DNA from: Opitutaceae bacterium
GTDB lineage: Bacteria > Verrucomicrobiota > Verrucomicrobiia > Opitutales > Opitutaceae
Direction of reading: 5' to 3'
Assembly (NCBI GenBank): GCA_015075305.1
Contig: JABTUS010000001.1
Coordinates: 682,001 to 746,000, forward strand
DNA length: 64,000 bases
Shown here piece after piece: positions 53,204-61,568 of this stretch (its first letter is position 1; each line of letters begins with the position of its first letter). The position numbers and the translations under genes are program-made. The notes under the pieces were generated by a model that saw nothing but the letters and a program-made list of their open reading frames with translations, did no database searches and was not told where the DNA came from.

Positions 53204-56191
53204 ATGAATCAATACCCGCATACCCGACTTGACCGCGCCAGAACGCTTCTGGCGACCGGTCTGACGGCATTGCTTGTCGCCACCACCGCGTCTGGACAGA
53301 CACCAAGTCCGGACGCCGTTCGTCGGCTCCAGGAGGAGAACGCCGCCCTGCGCAAGCGTCTCGCCGAAGCCGAAACCCAGCCCGCGGTCCAACAGGCGGG
53401 TTCCGGTGTCCGTCCTGCCCGCAGCACGGAATCGGCTCCCTTGGACACCATCGTTCTCTCGCCCTTCGAGGTCTCGAGCGAGCGTGACTTCGGATACCTG
53501 AAAACCAATGCCGCCACGGCAACCCGTATCGGCATGAGGATTCAGGACGTCCCGATGAACATCAATGTGATGAGCGAGGATTTCATCAAGGACGCCGGTC
53601 TTCTGAAGGTGATGGACATCTTCCGCTACACGGCGTCCGGTGCTCCTGACGGCCGTTTCGCAATGCGCCGCCCGGCGAATAGCGCCACCCCGCAGGGCTC
53701 GTTCACCATGCGTGGGTTCACGGTCAACACCCTTCTGCGCAACGGCGTGTTTCGTTACACCTCGTGGAACCTCGACAACGTTGATCGCGTTGAAATCGTC
53801 AAGGGTCCCGCGGCCGTCTTCTTCGGCCAAGGCTATCCCGGCGGCGTCATTAACTACGTCACCAAAAAGCCTTCGTTCAACCACATCCCGACCAACATCA
53901 GCTACCAAGTCGACAACAACTGGGGCGAAAAGGTCACGGTGGATACCAACGTGAATCTCGGCGAAAAGGCCGCATTCCGCGTTGTGGGTGCCTGGCAGGC
54001 CCTTGGTGGCGACCGCAGGGGAGAATTCGATGACAACTTCAATTTCACGCCGAGCCTGACGCTCAACCCGTTCAAGAGCGGCAAGTTGAAAATCAACTTG
54101 GAGATGGAGTATCTCAATGAGCGCTTCAACTACAATGACGGCGGCTGGATCTATCCACAGGGATGGTTCGATGCCTACAAGAATCCATCCACGGCGCTCC
54201 TGACTGCGGCAGGCAACATCACGGCCGACGCTTATCGGACCCGTATCTTTGCCAACCTCGGCCAATACATGGCCGACTACCGCAATTCAATCGGAGATCC
54301 GACCATCCCGCTCTACACATCCAGCGTCATCCAACCCTATGCCACCATCACGAACAAGGCTGGCAACAGGGTGGTGGACAAGCGGTTCAACTTCTCCAAT
54401 TCCGGTGCATACACCCACAATGAAGTGGAAACCTTCCAAGCCACGGTCGACTTCGCCCCTGTGGACTGGCTCGATATCCGCTACGTTTTTACGCGTGACA
54501 ACGATCGTTACGACAGCATCGAAGGTGGTAATGCCGCGAACGCTGACGGCGTGACATGGAACGCCGCATCCGGTGGCAACGGTGCCGGCTACTACCTGCG
54601 TGCCAACAACCACCAGCTCGACGCCGTCCTGAAGGGCGATTTCTTCGGGACGAAAAACAAGCTCATCCTTGGCGGAGTGCTTTACAGCCCGTTCCAGCAA
54701 TACATGGCGACCGCCGGTGCGGTCTACTATGCTGTTCCCGGTTACAACTATCCGACCAACAACCCGAACAACCTTCCCAATCCGGGAATCATGGTTCCCA
54801 ACGCTCAATACCTGACCAACCGCAACGGGCAGATCCTCACCGCCCAGCAGGTCTATTCGCAATGGGATCCGGGCATCCTGGTCAATCCCCCGGTCAGCAA
54901 GATCTACAATATCACGCGCAACCTGCTCGATGGTTACAACGATCGGCGCAATGCTTGGTATGCAAACTGGCAGATCACGGCCCTCGACGACAAGCTGACC
55001 GGCATCCTCGGCTACCGCAAGGAAACCGCCAAGTACCGCGGTCAGTGGCTCGTGGCCAATGATCCGTGGTTCATCCCACCGCCAAGTGCTCCATTCAATC
55101 AAAGCGCTTATCCACCGTCAGTCTGGAATTACAGCCCGGCCTATTCCGCAAGCAACTTCCAGACGACCTCCGGGGATGCCTACATGGTAGGCGCGACATA
55201 CGCCATCACAAAGCAGATCTCCGTGTATGGCACGGTCTCCTCAACGTTCCGTATCAATACAGGCCGCAAGGGTGACTTCAGCGCCATTGCCAGCACGCCC
55301 GATGAAATCATCAACGCCCTGCTCGCGAACAATCCAGGTGGATACACTTGGAAAGGCCATAGGATCACCTCGCTGCAAACCGGCTTGGATGCATTCAACG
55401 CCGAAGGTGTGTTGGACAATATTCCAAATGAAAGCGGCAAGAACTACGAGGTTGGTGTCAAGATCTCAACCGATGACAACAGGCTCGTCGGCACCTTCTC
55501 CCTATTCAAGGGTGAGCGCAAGAACCAGAAGATCGACGATGGTATTGCTCAGGCCAATACCCAGGAGCCCCTGAACTACTCGCCCTCGCCATTCGCCCTT
55601 GGCTCAGTGTTCAACCCCAACGGTGCCGGTGCCCGTGTGTTCCGCTGGCGCACCGTGGGCTTGAAGAACGAAGTCGAAGGTGCCGAGTTTGACATCACTT
55701 GGACTCCGATCCGTAACTTCCAGCTCATCGCCAATGGCGCATGGCTCTGGGATGCACACACCGTGTCCAGCCCATCGTATGCAAAACCCGGCTCCACCGC
55801 CTACAACGCCTACTCGGTCTTGAACAAGGCTAACTCGGACATCATCTATAACAGTCGCCTCGTCAATGTGCCTGAGTACCGCCTCAACCTCTGGGGCAAA
55901 TACACGTTCGACGATGGTGCCGTCCGCGGCCTGAGCACTGCACTCGGTGCACGATACGCCTCCAAGGAGGTCGTCTCCCAGTCGGTTGACTGGAATCCCC
56001 TCAAGGGCGGCTTCCAAGCTGGCAACTACGTGGTGTTCGACGCGAATATCAGCTACCCGTGGGAACTGTTCGGCTACAAGCTAAGCACCTCGTTGGGTAT
56101 CAATAACCTGCTCGACAAGACCTACTACGAAGGCACCTACGTCCCCTCGGATCCCCGCACCTGGCTGATCCGGACGACTGTCACCTTCTAA
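53204..56191 (+). CDS. TonB-dependent outer-membrane receptor
   Basis: A 995-residue receptor. Signal peptide to about residue 31 (ASG), then a short coiled segment (RRLQEENAALRKRLAEAE), often seen in Opitutaceae receptors, then the TonB box-like LDTIVLSPFEV and plug domain (IGMRIQDVPMNINVMSEDFI, VEIVKGPAAVFFGQGYPGG). The remaining 700 residues form a 22-strand barrel and end in the terminal phenylalanine (TTVTF). It imports a glycan fragment using energy from the TonB complex, most likely the rhamnose-rich ligand of the neighbouring cluster. The FecCD/SusD-type partner genes are not beside it. Confidence 0.95.
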   Translation: MNQYPHTRLDRARTLLATGLTALLVATTASGQTPSPDAVRRLQEENAALRKRLAEAETQPAVQQAGSGVRPARSTESAPLDTIVLSPFEVSSERDFGYLKTNAATATRIGMRIQDVPMNINVMSEDFIKDAGLLKVMDIFRYTASGAPDGRFAMRRPANSATPQGSFTMRGFTVNTLLRNGVFRYTSWNLDNVDRVEIVKGPAAVFFGQGYPGGVINYVTKKPSFNHIPTNISYQVDNNWGEKVTVDTNVNLGEKAAFRVVGAWQALGGDRRGEFDDNFNFTPSLTLNPFKSGKLKINLEMEYLNERFNYNDGGWIYPQGWFDAYKNPSTALLTAAGNITADAYRTRIFANLGQYMADYRNSIGDPTIPLYTSSVIQPYATITNKAGNRVVDKRFNFSNSGAYTHNEVETFQATVDFAPVDWLDIRYVFTRDNDRYDSIEGGNAANADGVTWNAASGGNGAGYYLRANNHQLDAVLKGDFFGTKNKLILGGVLYSPFQQYMATAGAVYYAVPGYNYPTNNPNNLPNPGIMVPNAQYLTNRNGQILTAQQVYSQWDPGILVNPPVSKIYNITRNLLDGYNDRRNAWYANWQITALDDKLTGILGYRKETAKYRGQWLVANDPWFIPPPSAPFNQSAYPPSVWNYSPAYSASNFQTTSGDAYMVGATYAITKQISVYGTVSSTFRINTGRKGDFSAIASTPDEIINALLANNPGGYTWKGHRITSLQTGLDAFNAEGVLDNIPNESGKNYEVGVKISTDDNRLVGTFSLFKGERKNQKIDDGIAQANTQEPLNYSPSPFALGSVFNPNGAGARVFRWRTVGLKNEVEGAEFDITWTPIRNFQLIANGAWLWDAHTVSSPSYAKPGSTAYNAYSVLNKANSDIIYNSRLVNVPEYRLNLWGKYTFDDGAVRGLSTALGARYASKEVVSQSVDWNPLKGGFQAGNYVVFDANISYPWELFGYKLSTSLGINNLLDKTYYEGTYVPSDPRTWLIRTTVTF

Positions 56192-56217
56192 ACTGTCCTA
56201 CATGACTCTTTAGACGC

Positions 56218-56248
56218 AAGGGCGGAGGCATGGCCTCCGCCCTTTTTT
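56218..56248 (+). terminator. Strong intrinsic terminator
   Basis: AAGGGCGGAGGC and its exact complement GCCTCCGCCCTT form a perfect 12-base stem with a three-base loop (ATG), followed by a run of T. It lies 27 bases after the TonB-receptor stop, ending that transcript. Confidence 0.92.
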
Positions 56249-56496
56249 CAATCCGGCTCCGTCCTCTCGCATTCGAGCTCAGCGTACATTCAGTCTCGCC
56301 GGGACCCTTTGGCAACCGTCTTGAATGCGTCAGATGGAGGTCATGACATCAATCCGCAGCATGTAGCGGGTGCATCTACCGGGTTGCAGTCTTGGCATGT
56401 CTTAAACGCAGCTTTGACCCCGGGCATTCCCGAAAGAAATCCCGAATAATCCCGACTTCTCGCGGTCCAATCACCTACCAACCGCCACCCCCCTCC
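56249..56496. other. Intergenic region before the S9 peptidase
   Basis: About 250 bases between the terminator and the next gene with no recognisable gene. It should hold the promoter of the S9 peptidase cluster; none stands out. Confidence 0.45.
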
Positions 56497-59379
56497 ATGC
56501 TTCGGCTGCATAGCTTGTCTCTTTCGCTGCTCCTTCTGCTGCCACTCGCGGATTCCATCGCAAGGAGACCCCTTTCGCCCGCAGATGACGATTCATGGCG
56601 TTCACTGGCATCCACCACCCTCACACGTGACGGAGCATGGCTGGCCTACTCCTACATGCCCCAGGTCGGCGACGGCGAAATCGTGCTGCGCCGGCTGGCC
56701 GACGGACACGAACAGCGCGTGCCCATCGGTGCGCTTCCTCCAGCTCCCACGACTCCAAATGAGGAAAATCCCGAACGCCCTGCCCCGCGTCGCGAGGCGA
56801 CGATCACCTTCACGAGCGACGGCCGTTTCGCCGTGGCAACGCGGTTTCCCGACCTGTCCGCCACGCTCGCCGCAAAACGCGCCAAAAAGAAGCCCGACGA
56901 ACTCCCCCGCGAGGGAATCGTCATAATCAATCTCGAAACGGCTGAAGCGACGCGCATCGACGACGTGAAGAGTTTCCAGGTTCCGGCAAAGGGCGGCTCA
57001 TGGCTCGCCTACCTGAAGAACGCTCCACCCGATTCCACCCGCACCAAGGACGGGGATTCAGACGACACTTCCGAAACCAAGAAGGACGGCGCAAAGAAGA
57101 CGGGCACTGACCTCGTTTTGCACGACCTCGTCGCCGGCACCGAACGCACTTTCCCTCACGTGCTCGAATACTCCCTCGCACGCGACGGCCACACATTGAT
57201 CTATGCCGTCGCTTCAAAGACACCTGGAGAAAACGGCGTCTATTGTGTGACCCCAGGCGACGCCACCGAGCCCATCGCGCTGGCACGCGGACCAAGCCGC
57301 TACGAAAAACTCACCTGGGATCGCAAACAGACCCGCCTTGCTTTTCTCACCAACCGCGCGGAAGCCGACAAGGAGCACCCGCGCTTCACCGCATGGCTCT
57401 GGCAGCGCGGAGCGAATGCCGCTGCAGCAGTGGCGGGCCCATCAACTCCCGGTCTGCCCGCAGGCTGGATAGTCAGCGAGAACGCCAGCCCTTCCTTCGC
57501 ATTCAACGGCTCCAAACTTCTGATCTCCACGGTGCCGGCTCTTCCGGAGCCCGACAAACGCCTCTCTGAATTGCTCGACGAGGAAAAAGTCACGGCCGAT
57601 CTCTGGCGTTGGAACGACGACTATATTCAGCCGCTGCAAAAGGCCCGCGCCGCGCGCGAACGCAAGCGGGCCTACGTCGGCGCCTGGGACCTTGCCGAAA
57701 GTCGCTTCACCCAACTCGCCGACGAAACCCTCGCAACCGTCACCCTTTGCGACGACGGTTCCCGCGCATTCGGTCACGACGACCGCGCCTACCGCCGTCG
57801 CTACGACTACGACGGCACCTGCCAGGATGCCTGGCTGGTGGACACATCAACCGGCCGGCGCAGGCTCATCGCACGGGAACTCGGAGAACGATCCACGCTC
57901 TACTGGTCTCCCTCCGGCCGCTGGATCGTTTGGTTCGCCAACCGCCAGTGGTTCGCCTTCGACACTTCCAAGGCAAACGTTGCACCGCTCACCGCAAATC
58001 TTCCCGTCGCCTTCCACGACGAACTCGCCGACATGCCAGGTGAGCCGCCGTCCTACGGTTTTGGCGGATGGACGAAGGACGGCGGCTCCGTGCTCCTCTA
58101 CGATCGTTTCGATCTCTGGCAGGTGTTCCCCGACGGCCGTCCGGCGAGAAACATCACAGCCGGCTACGGCCGCGCCCAGAGGATTCAATTGCGCCTGCAA
58201 AACATCGAGCCTGTCGACCCCGATGACGATGAACACGGCGTCGATCCCGCCAAACCCATCATCCTGCGCGGAGAAAGCGAAGTCACCCGAGCAACCGGAT
58301 TCCTTCGCACAACCTTCACCGCCACCTCCGCGCCTGAACGGCTCCTGTGGGAGGACAAGAACCTCAGCTACGTCGGCCGCGCCGCGGACACCGACACCCT
58401 CCTGCTGACCGCCTCGCGCTTCGACGAATTTCCCGACCTGTTGACCACAACCTCTGACTTTGCCTCGCCCGCGAAGGTGTCCAACGGCGGCGCACAACTG
58501 GAAACCTTTGCCTGGGGCAGCGCGGAGCTGATGACCTACCGCAACGCTGATGGCATCGAACTCTCAGCCGCGCTCTACAAACCCGCCGACTTCGATCCTT
58601 CGAAAAAGTACCCGCTCATCGTCTACATCTATGAGCGCCTGTCGCAGATCGTGCATGTCTTCACACCCCCCGCGCCCAGTCAGCTCGTCAATCCCACGAT
58701 CTACACCAGCAACGGCTACCTCGTGCTCATGCCGGACATCGCCTACTCCGTCGGTCAACCCGGATCGAGCGCCGTAAAATGCGTGCTTCCCGCTGTCGAA
58801 GCCACCCTCGCGCGGGGCTTCCTCGACGAACATGCCATCGGCATCCAGGGCCACTCCTGGGGCGGCTACCAGATCGCCTACCTGGTGACGCAGACGGGGC
58901 TCTTCCGCGCCGCTGCCGCAGGCGCGGTCGTCTCCAACATGACAAGCGCGTACTCCGGCATTCGCTGGGCCTCGGGCCGCGCCCGCCAGTTTCAGTATGA
59001 GAAAACCCAGAGCCGGATAGGCCGGCCTTTGAACGAGGCTCCCCAGCTTTATCTCGAAAATTCCCCGCTTTTCGGCGCCGACCGCATAACCACGCCGCTG
59101 CTCCTGCTGCACAACGACCACGACGACGCCGTTCCCTGGCAGCAGGGCATCGAGTTCTTCCTCGCCCTGCGCCGCCTCGGCAAGGAGGCCTACCTTTTCA
59201 ACTACAACAATGCCCTCCACGGCCTGCGCCGCCGCGCCGATCAGGTGGACTACGGAAAACGGCTGCGGCAGTTCTTCGATCACTTTCTCAAGGGCGCACC
59301 CGCACCGGAATGGATGACCAGGGGCATTCCCTACCTCGATCGGGACGCCGAAAAGCTACGATTCCGCGACGCGCCATGA
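56497..59379 (+). CDS. Exported S9-family prolyl-oligopeptidase-like serine peptidase
   Basis: A 960-residue protein. Signal peptide to about residue 20. The N-terminal 600 residues form the beta-propeller cap, with repeated strands (AYSYMPQVGDGEIVLRRLAD; ATRIDDVKSFQVPAKGGSWL). The C-terminal alpha/beta-hydrolase domain has the nucleophile motif GIQGHSWGGYQIAYL (serine near 787), the acid in NDHDDAVPWQQG (about 878) and the histidine in NALHGLRRRADQ (about 908). It cleaves peptides after proline or acts as an acyl peptidase. ATG 56497 gives a clear signal peptide; a longer frame from 56392 would not. Overlaps the next gene by four bases. Confidence 0.92.
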   Translation: MLRLHSLSLSLLLLLPLADSIARRPLSPADDDSWRSLASTTLTRDGAWLAYSYMPQVGDGEIVLRRLADGHEQRVPIGALPPAPTTPNEENPERPAPRREATITFTSDGRFAVATRFPDLSATLAAKRAKKKPDELPREGIVIINLETAEATRIDDVKSFQVPAKGGSWLAYLKNAPPDSTRTKDGDSDDTSETKKDGAKKTGTDLVLHDLVAGTERTFPHVLEYSLARDGHTLIYAVASKTPGENGVYCVTPGDATEPIALARGPSRYEKLTWDRKQTRLAFLTNRAEADKEHPRFTAWLWQRGANAAAAVAGPSTPGLPAGWIVSENASPSFAFNGSKLLISTVPALPEPDKRLSELLDEEKVTADLWRWNDDYIQPLQKARAARERKRAYVGAWDLAESRFTQLADETLATVTLCDDGSRAFGHDDRAYRRRYDYDGTCQDAWLVDTSTGRRRLIARELGERSTLYWSPSGRWIVWFANRQWFAFDTSKANVAPLTANLPVAFHDELADMPGEPPSYGFGGWTKDGGSVLLYDRFDLWQVFPDGRPARNITAGYGRAQRIQLRLQNIEPVDPDDDEHGVDPAKPIILRGESEVTRATGFLRTTFTATSAPERLLWEDKNLSYVGRAADTDTLLLTASRFDEFPDLLTTTSDFASPAKVSNGGAQLETFAWGSAELMTYRNADGIELSAALYKPADFDPSKKYPLIVYIYERLSQIVHVFTPPAPSQLVNPTIYTSNGYLVLMPDIAYSVGQPGSSAVKCVLPAVEATLARGFLDEHAIGIQGHSWGGYQIAYLVTQTGLFRAAAAGAVVSNMTSAYSGIRWASGRARQFQYEKTQSRIGRPLNEAPQLYLENSPLFGADRITTPLLLLHNDHDDAVPWQQGIEFFLALRRLGKEAYLFNYNNALHGLRRRADQVDYGKRLRQFFDHFLKGAPAPEWMTRGIPYLDRDAEKLRFRDAP

Positions 59380-59912
59380 CACCGATTTTCACAATGCCTC
59401 GATCACGTCTCCTCCTATTGCTCGGTTTCCTCCTGCCTATCGCCTCCTTCGCCGCCTCGCCGCTCGACGGCCGCTGGCGGCTAGACACCGCGCGCAGCTC
59501 CGCGCTCGACGGCTGGAGCCAGTGGGATCTCGTCATCACAAGCGAGGATCCGCGCGTGAACCTGCGGCATGACATGCAATGGCGGACCACGCGGTACTCC
59601 GCCACCAATACAATCGACACCACGAAAGACGAAAACATCGCCGGATTCTTTCGGGTAGAACAGCGCCACATGGCGCTCTATCCCGCGAAGGGAGGCAAAA
59701 CCACGGTGCGCGCCGCATGGATCGACAGCGGCCGCACGCTTCGCCTCGAAGCCGATACGCCGGTCGAAATCTCCCAGGGCGAGGCCATGATGCGCATCTA
59801 CAGCGAATACCGGCTGCTTGAAGGCGGCCAGTCGCTCGTCCTCATCGAGCTTCACAGCTCGCGCCCCCAGCCGCTCGTGTACCGCTTCACCAAGGTCAAC
59901 CCGGAGAAATAA
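59376..59912 (+). CDS. Small exported protein of unknown function
   Basis: A 178-residue protein with a signal peptide (to about 26, FAAS). The rest is a small beta-rich domain with DGRWRLDTARSSALDGWSQW, GFFRVEQRHMALYPAKGG and SQGEAMMRIYSEYRLLEG, a lipocalin-like or DUF-type pattern I cannot name. It overlaps the S9 gene (ATGA) and is three bases from the GxGYxYP gene, so the three are co-transcribed. Confidence 0.72.
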   Translation: MTPIFTMPRSRLLLLLGFLLPIASFAASPLDGRWRLDTARSSALDGWSQWDLVITSEDPRVNLRHDMQWRTTRYSATNTIDTTKDENIAGFFRVEQRHMALYPAKGGKTTVRAAWIDSGRTLRLEADTPVEISQGEAMMRIYSEYRLLEGGQSLVLIELHSSRPQPLVYRFTKVNPEK

Positions 59913-59915
59913 GCC

Positions 59916-61547
59916 ATGCGCCGTCTGCTTGTCATCGCCCTTCTCTCAATCTGCACCAGCCTTCCCGCCGCACAGGCCGAGCGCCCCGCGTACGTCATGC
60001 ACTGGGACCTCGACTGGAAAGTCGCCGGCGGGCTCCCGGAGAAAGTCATGCTGCTCAGCCTGCAGGGGCTCGCCAACCGGCAGTCACCCCAGCTCTACGT
60101 CGTCCATCCTCCCGAATACCAATGGGAGATCACCGCGCCGCTTTTCTCCTTCTACGAGCGCAAGCACGGCGTGAAGTTCACCGAGCTCAAGACCGCGGCC
60201 GACGCACTCACCCGGTTCGCCAGCGCCGCACGCGGCTACGTCGTCTGGGATCCCGCGGTCCCGGCGACAATGAACGTTGCCTTCACAATCGCCGGGCTCG
60301 ACGACGCACTCGTTGTCACTCCGGCATTGATCACGGCCGCCGAGAGCCACGGCCTTCAGAAGATCGACGACCTGCGCGGTCGGTATGACGGCCAGAGCGA
60401 CGCCGAGATCTACGGCGACGCTGCGCGCCGCTACTGGGCGCGCTGCAATCACGACGCCTTCATGCTCATGGGCGGCCACGCCGGCGCCGTGCGCATGCCC
60501 GGCATGGCGGACTGGGGCGTGCGGCAGCGCATGTTCTTCAGCGATCTCTCCGCCAATCCCAAACACGCGGAGGAACTCGCCCTGGCGCAAAAGCTCCTCA
60601 CCCAGCTCAACGACGGCGCGACCGTCTTCGGCTGGCACTCGTACGGAAAGGACACCGAGGAGCAATGGACCACGCTGCTGTCCAGCTACGGCCTGAAGAT
60701 GGAGGGACTCCACAATCTGCCCAACCTCTCCTTCAACTGCCAGTTCACCTTCACGCCCGGCTTCAAGTTCACCAACAACCACAACGTCGCAAGGAACGCC
60801 CGGCTCGTGGCTGAACAAAAGGTCTACCTCTCGTTCGTCCAGTCCGACAGCATCGGCATCGGCGTGTGGACCAAGCCGGGCCGGGGGAAACTCCCCTTCG
60901 CCTGGCAGGTCACCATGAACTGGACGAAGTTCTCACCCGCCGCGCTCGAATACTTTCATGAGAGCGCCACGCCGAATGACTACTTCATCGGCGGACTCAG
61001 CGGACCCGGCTACATGTATCCCAACCACATTCCCGCGGACAAGTTTCCCGGTCTCATGCGTGAGGCGCGCAGGCTCATGGCCGAGCTCGACGAGCAGGCG
61101 CTGGAGATCATGGACAATTCCGCCGCCGATGGAAATGTCGGCAACGCCGATCTTACCAGGGAAACCGTCGACCGCTACTACGCCGCATTTCCCGATGTCA
61201 TCGGCTTCATCAACGGCTACGGTCCGGCGCGCACGCGCGACCTGCGCGACACGCGGCCGATGATCTCGTACGAGTACTACATCGACCCGCGCCGCCCCAG
61301 GTCCGAGGTTGCGGCCGATCTCAACGAGCTCATCGCCCTCAACGCGAAGCGCCCCTACTTCCTTCTCGTTCACGTCCGCGAATCCAACGACGTCAACAGC
61401 CTCGTCGAGGTCGTGAAGCAGCTCGACGGTCCCGTCGAGATCGTTCCACTGGATGTCTTTCTCAAGCTCGCCGCGAGCAGCAAGACCTACACCACCCGCT
61501 ACCAGGACCCCGAGGATCCGAAGCATTTTGAAGGCTATCGCAAGTAA
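59916..61547 (+). CDS. Exported GxGYxYP-family protein
   Basis: A 543-residue secreted protein (signal peptide to about residue 22). The C-terminal half carries the signature that names the family: GGLSGPGYMYPNHIPADKFP (G-P-G-Y-M-Y-P, near 364-370), and the N-terminal half shows the family N-domain (QGLANRQSPQLYVVHPPEY). Thought to be a glycoside hydrolase-like enzyme of unknown specificity, common in Bacteroidota and Verrucomicrobiota polysaccharide loci. The conserved HSYGKDTEEQW and acidic residues suggest an active site. Coupled to the S9 and small exported genes. Confidence 0.85.
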   Translation: MRRLLVIALLSICTSLPAAQAERPAYVMHWDLDWKVAGGLPEKVMLLSLQGLANRQSPQLYVVHPPEYQWEITAPLFSFYERKHGVKFTELKTAADALTRFASAARGYVVWDPAVPATMNVAFTIAGLDDALVVTPALITAAESHGLQKIDDLRGRYDGQSDAEIYGDAARRYWARCNHDAFMLMGGHAGAVRMPGMADWGVRQRMFFSDLSANPKHAEELALAQKLLTQLNDGATVFGWHSYGKDTEEQWTTLLSSYGLKMEGLHNLPNLSFNCQFTFTPGFKFTNNHNVARNARLVAEQKVYLSFVQSDSIGIGVWTKPGRGKLPFAWQVTMNWTKFSPAALEYFHESATPNDYFIGGLSGPGYMYPNHIPADKFPGLMREARRLMAELDEQALEIMDNSAADGNVGNADLTRETVDRYYAAFPDVIGFINGYGPARTRDLRDTRPMISYEYYIDPRRPRSEVAADLNELIALNAKRPYFLLVHVRESNDVNSLVEVVKQLDGPVEIVPLDVFLKLAASSKTYTTRYQDPEDPKHFEGYRK

Positions 61548-61568
61548 TCCTGTTTCCCCCCGAACAAC

